Shown: piece by piece, positions 1 through 7,585 of the stretch | Position numbering within the stretch: position 1 is the stretch's first letter | Layout of the letters: each line of letters begins with the position of its first letter | Assembly: GCA_934474025.1 (NCBI GenBank) | Contig: CAKSMF010000001.1 | Location: 310,001 to 374,000 of the forward strand | DNA from: an uncultured Ruminococcus sp. | GTDB taxonomy: Bacteria > Bacillota > Clostridia > Oscillospirales > Ruminococcaceae | DNA: 64,000 bases | Direction of reading: 5' to 3' | Notes under the pieces: model-generated | Seen by the model: only the letters and a program-made list of their open reading frames with translations | Told to the model about the DNA's origin: nothing | The model's database searches: none | Translations under genes and position numbers: made by a program

Positions 1-1
1 T

Positions 2-457
2 GACCCTAAAAATATTCATGCCTATGTTATCGGTGAACATGGCGACAGTGAATTTGTACCTCTTTCACAGGTTATGCTTGCTACAAAGTCAGTTACAGAA
101 ATTCTTGAAGATGAACGCAACGATTATAACATCAATGACATGCAATCTATTGAAGAACAGGTTCGTACAGCAGCTTATAAGATTATTGAAGCTAAAAGGG
201 CTACCTATTACGGTATAGGAATGGCTATAACACGTATTGTTAAAGCTATTCTTGGAGATGAAAACAGTGTGCTTACTGTTTCTGCAAAGCTTTGCGGTGA
301 ATATGACAGCAAGAATGTATTTATAGGCGTTCCATGTATTATCGGCAGAAACGGAGTTAAAGAGATAGTTGAACTTTCACTTACTGATGAGGAAAAAGAA
401 AAATTCCAGAATTCAAGAAAAGTTCTTGAAGATAGTTTCAATGGTCTTGAACTCTGA
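2..457 (+). CDS. ldh: L-lactate dehydrogenase, C-terminal part (5' end outside the window)
   Basis: This is the C-terminal half of an NAD-dependent L-lactate/malate dehydrogenase family enzyme, which reduces pyruvate to lactate in the cytoplasm during fermentation. The reading frame is open from base 2. The fragment opens with the catalytic-histidine motif GEHGDSE, continues through the helical segment with YYGIGMA, and ends with the C-terminal NGVKEIVELSL strand. The motif context favours lactate over malate dehydrogenase, but the substrate-specificity loop near the N-terminus is not visible, so malate cannot be excluded. A hairpin follows the stop closely, so this is the last gene of its transcript. 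Confidence 0.9.
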   Translation, partial: DPKNIHAYVIGEHGDSEFVPLSQVMLATKSVTEILEDERNDYNINDMQSIEEQVRTAAYKIIEAKRATYYGIGMAITRIVKAILGDENSVLTVSAKLCGEYDSKNVFIGVPCIIGRNGVKEIVELSLTDEEKEKFQNSRKVLEDSFNGLEL

Positions 458-482
458 TTTATACGAAATCAATAAAAAATAT

Positions 483-510
483 AAGCCCATGACATTTTAG
501 TCAAGGGCTT
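483..510. terminator. Bidirectional Rho-independent terminator
   Basis: AAGCCCATGA pairs with TCAAGGGCTT (one mismatch) around an 8-base loop and is followed by a T run on the plus strand. It lies between two convergent genes. Its right arm overlaps the last codons of the minus-strand gene, so it can serve ldh directly and that gene from the other side. Confidence 0.8.
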
Positions 511-1147
511 TTTGTTGTTTTGTAGTAACTTTTGCGTCTTCGGAATTCATTTTTTTTCTTATTATAACTGAACTCATAAGAAACATAAATGTGGCAGTAG
601 TTTGTAAAATTTGCGTAATCCAGTTTATATGTGATTTTTCAAAGTCTATCAAAGCTCCCATAAAACCGGCAATAATTTCTATAATGCAAAATCCGCTGAT
701 AAATAAAACGGCTTTTTTAGCATTAACTGAAAACGCAAGTCTTTTGATTCCAATAAAGATTGCTATTATTCCAATAAAATCAAGCACAATAAATGGAGTA
801 TTTGATACTATCACTACCGGAGGAACTGAATATATATTGAAACTTCTGGTTTTCGGATTTGTTATTCTGACAAATGAAAAACCTATCATACAAATTCCGA
901 TACTTAATAAAATCATATGAACGTTGTTAAGTACCTGAAAATCACATAATCCACTGCCATAAAGCACTTTGTAAGTAGCTTTGCAGAAACCCGCAAATCC
1001 TGCAAATAAAAAACCTCCGGTCATCATTACAAAATATTTGAGTTTAATTTCCTTGTACATTGTACTAATGAATATTTTTCCTGCAATCGAAAAAAATATG
1101 ACAGAAATATAGTCTGTCAATCCCATAATAAGTGAAAATTCTTTCAT
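497..1147 (-). CDS. Integral membrane protein of unknown function
   Basis: A 216-residue protein with no family that I recognise. Hydrophobic stretches suggest about six membrane segments, roughly at residues 5-25, 38-58, 75-95, 108-130, 143-165 and 180-198, with a charged lysine-rich C-terminus. The start is supported by a GGGGGAA ribosome binding site just upstream of the ATG on the minus strand. It is monocistronic, convergent with ldh and divergent from the sigma factor gene. No catalytic or metal-binding motif stands out, so a receptor or sensor role is only a guess. Confidence 0.7.
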   Translation of the reverse strand: MKEFSLIMGLTDYISVIFFSIAGKIFISTMYKEIKLKYFVMMTGGFLFAGFAGFCKATYKVLYGSGLCDFQVLNNVHMILLSIGICMIGFSFVRITNPKTRSFNIYSVPPVVIVSNTPFIVLDFIGIIAIFIGIKRLAFSVNAKKAVLFISGFCIIEIIAGFMGALIDFEKSHINWITQILQTTATFMFLMSSVIIRKKMNSEDAKVTTKQQKALD

Positions 1148-1450
1148 AGTTCCCCCTGATGTTAAAATTATATCTTTTCAATTATATCATATTTTTATAT
1201 TTTTTTCAATCTTTTTTTGAATAAATAAGATAATTTCGTTTTCTTTATTAAAGTATTTTAAAAATCAGCAATTATGAATTTTTTGTAAATTTATTATTTG
1301 CTATTGGCAGGACATATTAAAACATGATAAAATATATATTGGTCAGTATAAAAAATGTATATGAAATGTGTCCTTTTTATTTGAGATATGGCGAATGTTA
1401 TATATAGAAAGAAGGACATTTGTTTCAGAAAAAATTATAGGGGTGAAAAT
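1148..1450. other. Divergent intergenic region with a weak promoter for the sigma factor gene
   Basis: About 300 very AT-rich bases between divergent genes. A TTGGCA (1304-1309) followed 18 bases later by TAAAAT (1328-1333) is a plausible promoter for the sigma factor gene. GGACATAT near 1310 and ATGTGTCC near 1368 form a wide inverted repeat whose right arm is followed by TTTTT, possibly an attenuator. No gene or RNA is recognised. Confidence 0.35.
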
Positions 1451-2017
1451 ATGACCGATACGGAATGGGAACAGTTATTGGAAAGTTCCCCTCGAGATGC
1501 TTACGAATATCTTATCGAAGAATACGGAAATCTCATATATGCAATTGTTATTAATAAACTTGGACGTTTCGGAACAAAAGAAGATATTGAAGATTGTGTA
1601 AGCGATATTATAGTTGAATTTCTGAAAAATGCCGGAAATTTTTCTGTTAGTACCGGTAGCCTTAAATCATACATAAGCACCGTAGCAAAATTCAGAGCAA
1701 TTGACGCTTTCCGGAGAATTTCAGGACAGAATAATAAATACTCTGATATAGATGATGAAGAAATAAATCTCCCTCCGTCTGAGGTTGATACTGAAGAGGA
1801 AGCAGAAAAGCGTATATTCCGCCAAAAACTTTGGAATATAGTTCGTTCATTAGGTGAACCGGACAGTTCAATAATAATATATCAGTACTTCTACAACCGG
1901 AAAGTAAGTGAAATTGCTCATAAACTGGGCATGACATCAGGTGCAGTACAAAAAAGAAGTCTGCGTGCCAGAAAAAAAATCGGTGCAATGTTGGAAAGTG
2001 GTGAAAATTATGAGTGA
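1451..2017 (+). CDS. ECF-type RNA polymerase sigma factor
   Basis: A 188-residue sigma-70 family protein of the extracytoplasmic-function size class. Region 2 covers about residues 15-85, including an acidic DIEDCVSDI segment and a YISTVAKFRAIDAFRR core-binding/-10 helix. Region 4 is a helix-turn-helix near residues 150-180 (SEIAHKLGMTSGAVQKR). An upstream ATG at 1388 is in frame, but the AGGGGTG ribosome binding site at 1439-1445 sits 5 bases before the ATG at 1451, so I use that start. Its stop overlaps the next gene by 8 bases. That gene encodes a single-pass membrane protein, the arrangement expected of a sigma/anti-sigma pair. Confidence 0.85.
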   Translation: MTDTEWEQLLESSPRDAYEYLIEEYGNLIYAIVINKLGRFGTKEDIEDCVSDIIVEFLKNAGNFSVSTGSLKSYISTVAKFRAIDAFRRISGQNNKYSDIDDEEINLPPSEVDTEEEAEKRIFRQKLWNIVRSLGEPDSSIIIYQYFYNRKVSEIAHKLGMTSGAVQKRSLRARKKIGAMLESGENYE

Positions 2018-3173
2018 AAACAATAAAGATTTTATGGAACAGCTTACAGACCTTGACGAAAATTCCGTTGAGGAAATAGCTGAAAATTATCCCGCTCTTG
2101 ACGCAAATCAAAAAAAACGTATTCTTAAACATTGCCTTGAAAAAAGCGGTTTGCCGGACGATGACATTCAGGTGACAGAAAATACTGAATTTTCAGAAGA
2201 AAATGACGAAATTTCAGTATCAGGTATCGAACATTACAATAAACCGATTTGGCGTAAGTATGCAAGTTCAGTAGCTACACTTGTAGTTGCAATTGTCGGA
2301 ATAGCAAGTGTTGTTATACTTCGTGGCAATTTAACAGGAGATGATGATTTTGATATATCAAATCCGCCTGTTGTGAGCAGTGTTGCAGAACCTAATCAGG
2401 TTACTAAGATTGTTACAGGTTCGTATATTGACAAAGGATACAATGCTAATGGATTTGATTATGCAGGACAGAATGATTATTCCGGAATAATTATTGGCGG
2501 TACAACTACAGCTCCACCGGCTACAGAACCGGGACATATTGTTGAAGAGAATTCAAATAATAACATTGAAAATGATGTATCCGAGCCAAATAACGAACAA
2601 CCAACACAGCCACCGGCTACTGCTCCACCGGTAACTGCTCCTCCGCAGACGACTACAACTACGTCAATAGTTATAGAAACCACTATAACTACCATGCCTA
2701 TAACAGAAGCTCCGACTACTACTGTTACAAGTGAGATTATTGAAACTACTGAAAATCCTACAACAGAGCCTGCTCGTGAACCTAATAAATATGGTTTTTA
2801 TGAAGTCGAAAAACCGCCTGAAACAAGTATAAGTGTAGCTTCTCTTGCTGGTACATGGTATTATGTAGATAATATAGAAAATGTACTTATGATTTATGAA
2901 AGTGAAGACATTTATACTGGTAATTGGGAATCAATATTCTATGGTGAAACTAAAGTCGGATACATCAAGCTTGAATATTCACTTGATGAAAACGGAATAG
3001 CTTCATATTGGTATAACTTCTACGAGAATACCGGTGAATCATGGCCTGGAGAATTATGGCGTAGCTTCAGAGTTACTGGTGAAATACCATTAGATTATCT
3101 CTATAAAGATAAATCAGATACACCTGAATTTTCAAGAAATTTAAATTCAGAATCTACAAGTAGTATTTATTAA
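2010..3173 (+). CDS. Single-pass membrane protein, probable partner (anti-sigma type) of the ECF sigma factor
   Basis: A 387-residue protein translated from an ATG inside the end of the sigma gene, so the two are likely translationally coupled. Residues 1-75 are acidic and cytoplasmic, including NQKKRILKHCLEK. One membrane helix lies at about 80-105 (YASSVATLVVAIVGIASVVI). Then comes a long Pro/Thr-rich external linker with TTTTTSIV and TAPPVTAPPQ blocks to about residue 270, and a compact C-terminal domain with SLAGTWYYVDN, reminiscent of lipocalin-like or META-type sensor domains. I see no classical zinc-binding anti-sigma motif, so the anti-sigma role rests on gene context. The external domain would be the signal receiver. 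Confidence 0.6.
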   Translation: MSENNKDFMEQLTDLDENSVEEIAENYPALDANQKKRILKHCLEKSGLPDDDIQVTENTEFSEENDEISVSGIEHYNKPIWRKYASSVATLVVAIVGIASVVILRGNLTGDDDFDISNPPVVSSVAEPNQVTKIVTGSYIDKGYNANGFDYAGQNDYSGIIIGGTTTAPPATEPGHIVEENSNNNIENDVSEPNNEQPTQPPATAPPVTAPPQTTTTTSIVIETTITTMPITEAPTTTVTSEIIETTENPTTEPAREPNKYGFYEVEKPPETSISVASLAGTWYYVDNIENVLMIYESEDIYTGNWESIFYGETKVGYIKLEYSLDENGIASYWYNFYENTGESWPGELWRSFRVTGEIPLDYLYKDKSDTPEFSRNLNSESTSSIY

Positions 3174-3204
3174 AGCAATCTACACTCAACCTCCTTATTT
3201 ATAT

Positions 3205-3240
3205 CTCCCCACAGGACATATGTTTTGTGGGGAGAATCTT
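3205..3240 (+). terminator. Rho-independent terminator of the sigma/anti-sigma pair
   Basis: CTCCCCACA (3205-3213) pairs perfectly with TGTGGGGAG (3226-3234), followed by a mixed AATCTTGTTTT tail. The tail is a weak T run but the 9-bp stem is strong. Confidence 0.65.
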
Positions 3241-3246
3241 GTTTTA

Positions 3247-3275
3247 TTGACATATTATTTCCGGAGTGTTATAAT
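3247..3275 (+). promoter_or_regulatory. Consensus sigma-A promoter of the MocR-type gene
   Basis: TTGACA (3247-3252), 17 bases, TATAAT (3270-3275): a perfect match to both consensus boxes at ideal spacing. Transcription would start near 3282, just ahead of the AAGGAGG ribosome binding site at 3291-3297. Confidence 0.85.
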
Positions 3276-3303
3276 TTAGTTATTACGAAAAAGGAGGTGC
3301 TTT

Positions 3304-4389
3304 ATTATAAACATTTCTGTAAATTTTAACAGCAATACACCTGTATATATTCAGATTTATGAAACACTTAAAAATAAAATTATTTCCGGAGCATTTCCAT
3401 ATGGTTCAAAACTTCCCTCAAAGCGTTCTCTTGCAATGGATTGCGGAGTCAGTATTGTAACTATAGAACATGCTTATTCATTATTGCGTGATGAAGATTA
3501 CTGTGAAACCCGTGAAAGAAGTGGTTGTTATGTAATATACAGTTCGGAAAGAAGTTTTCCGTCAGGTATGATTTCAACAAAATCTTTTACTAAAGCTTCT
3601 GGAAATACAATTACTCAGCCTGATATACCGTTTTCAGCATTTGCGGGACGTATGCGGAAAGTATTATCAGACTATGGAGAAAAAATTTTAATGAAATCGC
3701 CTGAAAATGGCTGTCCGGAACTTAGAGAGGCAATAAGCCGTTATCTTATGCGGAGCAGGAATATAAATGTTTTACCAGAACAGGTTATAATAGGTTCAGG
3801 AGCAGAATACCTTTACGGAATATGTATACAGATGTTAGGGAGAGAACGTACAATAGCCCTTGAAAATCCTTCATATGAAAAAATCAAAGCCGTTTATATG
3901 GCAAATGGTGCGTCATGCGATATGCTTGAAATGGATAACGAGGGAATACGTCCCGATGAACTTTTACGAACAAATGCATCTGTACTTCATGTGACACCTT
4001 TTAATAGTTTTCCGAGTAATATAACAACATCTGCACAACGGCGTTCGGAATACATAGAGTGGTCAGAAAAAAGAAACTCCTTTATAATTGAAGACGATTA
4101 TAATTCAGAAATCATTCTTACAGGAACAGCACCAGAGACGTTATTTTCAATGTGTCCTGACGGAAATGTTATATATATAAATACTTTTTCTAAAACTATT
4201 GCCCCGTCAATGAGAGCAGGATATATGTTATTGCCGGAAAATATGCTATCTTTATATACTGAAAAAATAGGTTTTTATTCATGTACTGTTCCTATGATGG
4301 AACAATATTTTTTGGCTGACTGGATTAACAGCGGTGATTTTGAAAGAAATATAAACCGTATGCGTCATAAAATGAATGCTGTAAAATAA
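3304..4389 (+). CDS. MocR/PdxR-type GntR-aminotransferase regulator, C-terminally truncated, no standard start codon
   Basis: The frame encodes a GntR winged-helix domain (TPVYIQIYETL, then SGAFPYGSKLPSKRSLA and the VSIVTIEHAYSLL recognition helix) followed by a fold-type I aminotransferase domain with EDDYNSE and the PLP-lysine motif NTFSKTIAPSMRAGYM. MocR proteins bind DNA and sense PLP or an amino compound. Two oddities are visible. Between the in-frame stop at 3277-3279 and the first ATG at 3436, which is inside the wing, there is no ATG, GTG or TTG; only ATT (3304) or ATA (3307) sit at proper distance from the AAGGAGG. The protein also ends after MRHKMNAVK, about 80-100 residues before the usual family end. 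It may be a decaying gene, or a functional one using an infC-like ATT start. The start given here is inferred. Confidence 0.6.
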   Translation: MINISVNFNSNTPVYIQIYETLKNKIISGAFPYGSKLPSKRSLAMDCGVSIVTIEHAYSLLRDEDYCETRERSGCYVIYSSERSFPSGMISTKSFTKASGNTITQPDIPFSAFAGRMRKVLSDYGEKILMKSPENGCPELREAISRYLMRSRNINVLPEQVIIGSGAEYLYGICIQMLGRERTIALENPSYEKIKAVYMANGASCDMLEMDNEGIRPDELLRTNASVLHVTPFNSFPSNITTSAQRRSEYIEWSEKRNSFIIEDDYNSEIILTGTAPETLFSMCPDGNVIYINTFSKTIAPSMRAGYMLLPENMLSLYTEKIGFYSCTVPMMEQYFLADWINSGDFERNINRMRHKMNAVK

Positions 4390-4443
4390 TTGTCACCTTA
4401 TTTTTAAAAAAAGGTTGACAATCGCTTACTTATGTGATATAAT
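4390..4443 (+). promoter_or_regulatory. BirA-type biotin operator overlapping the bioY promoter
   Basis: TTGTCACC (4390-4397) and GGTTGACAA (4413-4421) form an inverted repeat with 15 bases between the arms, close to the Firmicutes BirA consensus TTGTTAACC-N14-16-GGTTAACAA as I recall it. The right arm contains the -35 TTGACA (4415-4420), which is followed after exactly 17 bases by TATAAT (4438-4443). Biotin-loaded BirA bound here would block polymerase. The position directly before a biotin transporter gene supports the assignment. Confidence 0.75.
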
Positions 4444-4467
4444 AGTTTCATGAAAGGAGGCTTTTTT

Positions 4468-5022
4468 ATGTCACAAGATGTTGCATCACGCAAATTTTTT
4501 AAAACACGAGAAATAGTTGAGGTGGCACTTTTTACGGCAATTCTGGCTGTATGTTCATGGATTTCAGTTCCTACAACGATTCCGTTTACATTGCAGACTT
4601 TCGGAATTTTCTGTGCTATGCTTATTCTAGGCGGAAAGAAAGGTTTTTTTTCTATACTGACCTATATTCTTCTCGGAGCTGTGGGAGTACCAGTATTTTC
4701 TGGATTTAAAGCGGGAATAAGTGCTTTAACTTCATATTCCGGTGGTTACATATGGGGATTTATATTCCTTGGTGCTATTTTCTGGTGTGCTGAAAAATTT
4801 ATCGGAAATAAATTTTACATACAGATTATTTCATTGATTGTAGGACTTATGGTTTGTTATACTTGCGGAACATTATGGTTTATGTACATTATGAAAACCA
4901 GCTTTATTTATGGACTTAGTGTTTGTGTAGTTCCATATCTTGCTTTTGATGGTTTGAAATTGTTACTTGCAATTTTGATTTCTTTAAGAGTAAGAAAGTA
5001 TTTACCAACTTCCGCAAAATAA
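4468..5022 (+). CDS. bioY: Biotin transporter BioY (ECF S-component)
   Basis: A 184-residue BioY protein, the substrate-binding membrane subunit that takes up biotin, usually with an ECF energizing module encoded elsewhere. Family signatures include the N-terminal FTAILAVCSWISVP and PFTLQTFGIFCAMLILGGKKG, and the GAVGVPVFSGFKAG loop. About six membrane helices are visible. An ATG at 4450 is in frame but overlaps the Shine-Dalgarno; AAAGGAGG at 4453-4460 points to the ATG at 4468. No biotin synthesis genes lie nearby. A BirA-like operator overlaps its promoter, so repression by biotin is expected. Confidence 0.92.
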   Translation: MSQDVASRKFFKTREIVEVALFTAILAVCSWISVPTTIPFTLQTFGIFCAMLILGGKKGFFSILTYILLGAVGVPVFSGFKAGISALTSYSGGYIWGFIFLGAIFWCAEKFIGNKFYIQIISLIVGLMVCYTCGTLWFMYIMKTSFIYGLSVCVVPYLAFDGLKLLLAILISLRVRKYLPTSAK

Positions 5023-5050
5023 ATCTAATTAATTGCCAATTGAATAAAAA

Positions 5051-5078
5051 AGGGACTTGATAGTAAGTCCCTTTTTTT
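5051..5078 (+). terminator. Rho-independent terminator after bioY
   Basis: AGGGACTT (5051-5058) pairs perfectly with AAGTCCCT (5065-5072), followed by seven T. The stretch of A before it lets it act weakly for the convergent ATPase gene too. Confidence 0.85.
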
Positions 5079-5081
5079 ATG

Positions 5082-7493
5082 TTAAAGTTTTATTTCTTTT
5101 TTTGTTTCATTGTAACTCTTTGTAAAAAGTTCTTTTATCTTATTGAATAACATAGTCAAATATCGCATGAAAGGTTCTGCAATGATTGAGAAGTTAATAC
5201 ACAATAGGATTGCTTTTGTTGACATTCCGGAAATTCCGAATAAGTCGCTTATAAAAATCATACAGAAAGCGAGTCCGAATATACAGAAAATCCATAATGT
5301 CATTTTATAGACGTTCATAGGACGGCTTATTTCAAACAGAATCATAAGTCCGACGATACAAAGCAGAATAGTTGAAGCCGTTGCAATGTCCGATTGGTCA
5401 ACGTTGTAGGCGTTTCCAAAAAATACCATAGCTGCTACTATTATAGTATCGGTTATTCCGGCTGGAAAAGCTTTCAATAGAATGTTTGTCATAAATTTGC
5501 CACGAATCATATCCTGATTAGGCATTTGTGAAAGGAAAAGTGCAGGTATTCCGATTGTGAAAAGGCTTATAAGTGATATTTGAGAGGGTTTGAGAGGATA
5601 AGTTATTCCAAAACAAATTGTAAGAACTGACATTATAAGCGAAAATATATTTTTTACAAGGAAAAGACTTCCGGAACGTTCAAGGTTATTTACAACACGT
5701 CTGCCTTCCATAACAACATCAGGCATTTTTGAAAAATCCGACTCCAGAAGTACTAATTGTGAAACCTGTGCTGCTGCTTCGCTTCCTGAAGCCATTGCAA
5801 CAGAACAATCAGCATCTTTGAGTGCCAAAACGTCATTTACACCGTCGCCGGTCATTGCAACTGTGCGTCCCTGTAATTTCAATGCCCTTACGAACTTTCT
5901 TTTTTGTTCAGGGGTAACACGTCCGAAAACTGTATATCTTTGTACAGCATCATAAATTGCAGTATCATTGGTAAGCGTAGATGCATCAATGTAATTTTTA
6001 GCATTTTCTATTCCGGCTTGTTTTGCGATTTCTGAAACTGTTACCGGATTATCTCCTGATATAACCTTTATTTCAACGCCTTGTTCTGCAAAGAATTTGA
6101 ATGTATCCGGAGCGTTTTCACGTATAGGGTTAGAAATCAGCACAAAACATATTGGATTGAAATTGTCACTGAGTTCTTTTCCGTCCGGAATGCCATTATA
6201 TTTTCCGAATACAAGAACTCTATGACCTTTTCGGCTGTTTTCTTCAATAATTTGTGCATATTGTGAAGTGAAATTTTTTATAACAAATTCCGGAGCTCCC
6301 ACTACATATGAACCGTTTTCAAATGTAACACTGCTATATTTGTATTTTGATGAAAAACCTGTTTTACCTATTGCTTGTCTGCCGGACGGTGTACTGAAAT
6401 AATTTTTCAGAGCAGTCATAGTTTCATTATCGGAAGATTGTGAGGCAGAAAAGTCACTTAAAAGTTCATGAAGTTCACCGCTTGAAAGTTCGTCGGAAAC
6501 GGGAATAACATTTGTGACACGCATGGCATTTTCGGTTATAGTACCCGTTTTATCCACACAAAGAACATCTACACGGGCAAGGGTTTCAATGCATTTCATA
6601 TCATGTACAAGAACTTTTCCCATAGCAAGACGCATAGCACTTATTGCAAGAGTTGTGCTTGCAATAAGAAAAAGTCCCTCAGGAACCATTCCTATAACAG
6701 CAGCTACCATAGCTTCAATACTGTCTTTCATTGGGATATGGTTTATAAAATACTGCTGGTAGAACATAAATATTCCAATAGGAATAATTATAATTCCGGC
6801 GATTTTTACAATTTTGTTAAGTGAACGTATCATTTCGGACTGTTCACCCTTTTTAGAACGTTTTGCCTGTAAGGTAAGTTGTGAAATATAAGATTCACTT
6901 CCGACTTTTTCAAGCCTTGCACGACAAGTTCCCGATACTACGAAACTTCCGGACATAAGAGTGTCACCGGCAGATTTTATTATTTCATCTGCTTCACCAG
7001 TTAAGAGCGATTCATTTACAGAAACATTTCCGTCAAGTATGATTGCATCTGCACTTATTTGATTTCCTGCACGGAATACTGCTATATCGTCCAGAACAAG
7101 TCCCTGTGACTGTACCGTCATTTCCTGACCGCCACGTATTACAGAAGTTACCGGAGCATTAAGCATTGTAAGTTTATCAAGTGTTCTTTTGGAACGGAGT
7201 TCCTGAAAAATACCTATGAGAGTATTTGCAATGATAATAGGAATAAATGTCATATCCCTATACGAACCTACAAAAACAAGCAGACATCCCAATATGAAGA
7301 ATATGAAATTGAAGTAGGTGAAAACGTTTTCGGATATGATTTCCTTAACTGATTTTGACGGTGATTCAACTGGTTTGTTGTCCAGACCGTCAGCAAGTCG
7401 TTGTGAAACCTGTTCCGGAGTAAGCCCCTTATCTGCCGGAGCGTTAATTCGGACAGGGTCGGGCTTTATAATTTTTTCTGTTTTTTTTGTCAT
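5082..7493 (-). CDS. P-type cation-transporting ATPase, CtpE-like (probable Ca2+ or other divalent cation pump)
   Basis: An 803-residue P-type ATPase that pumps a cation across the membrane using a phospho-aspartate intermediate. The actuator motif TGEAD is at about 165-169, the membrane-4 ion-site motif PEGL at 271-274, and the phosphorylated aspartate is D314 in DKTGTIT. The hinge motif GDGVNDVLALKDADCSVAM near residue 550 is typical of the CtpE group rather than of heavy-metal CPx pumps. No N-terminal metal-binding domain is present. CtpE of mycobacteria is a calcium importer, but the ion here cannot be read from sequence. The gene has its own good promoter and is followed by a convergent terminator. 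Confidence 0.85.
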   Translation of the reverse strand: MTKKTEKIIKPDPVRINAPADKGLTPEQVSQRLADGLDNKPVESPSKSVKEIISENVFTYFNFIFFILGCLLVFVGSYRDMTFIPIIIANTLIGIFQELRSKRTLDKLTMLNAPVTSVIRGGQEMTVQSQGLVLDDIAVFRAGNQISADAIILDGNVSVNESLLTGEADEIIKSAGDTLMSGSFVVSGTCRARLEKVGSESYISQLTLQAKRSKKGEQSEMIRSLNKIVKIAGIIIIPIGIFMFYQQYFINHIPMKDSIEAMVAAVIGMVPEGLFLIASTTLAISAMRLAMGKVLVHDMKCIETLARVDVLCVDKTGTITENAMRVTNVIPVSDELSSGELHELLSDFSASQSSDNETMTALKNYFSTPSGRQAIGKTGFSSKYKYSSVTFENGSYVVGAPEFVIKNFTSQYAQIIEENSRKGHRVLVFGKYNGIPDGKELSDNFNPICFVLISNPIRENAPDTFKFFAEQGVEIKVISGDNPVTVSEIAKQAGIENAKNYIDASTLTNDTAIYDAVQRYTVFGRVTPEQKRKFVRALKLQGRTVAMTGDGVNDVLALKDADCSVAMASGSEAAAQVSQLVLLESDFSKMPDVVMEGRRVVNNLERSGSLFLVKNIFSLIMSVLTICFGITYPLKPSQISLISLFTIGIPALFLSQMPNQDMIRGKFMTNILLKAFPAGITDTIIVAAMVFFGNAYNVDQSDIATASTILLCIVGLMILFEISRPMNVYKMTLWIFCIFGLAFCMIFISDLFGISGMSTKAILLCINFSIIAEPFMRYLTMLFNKIKELFTKSYNETKKEIKL

Positions 7494-7525
7494 ATATACG
7501 CACCTTTCATTCAGTGATACGTATA

Positions 7526-7554
7526 ATTATATCATAAATGTTTACAGTTTTCAA
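7526..7554 (-). promoter_or_regulatory. Promoter of the P-type ATPase gene
   Basis: On the minus strand TTGAAA (7554-7549), 17 bases, TATAAT (7531-7526), 33 bases before the ATG at 7493. It overlaps a 7-bp hairpin (ACAGTTT/AAACTGT, 7544-7565) that could end the upstream MATE transcript. Confidence 0.65.
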
Positions 7555-7585
7555 TCAGAAACTGTGATAACTGAATGAAATTTTT

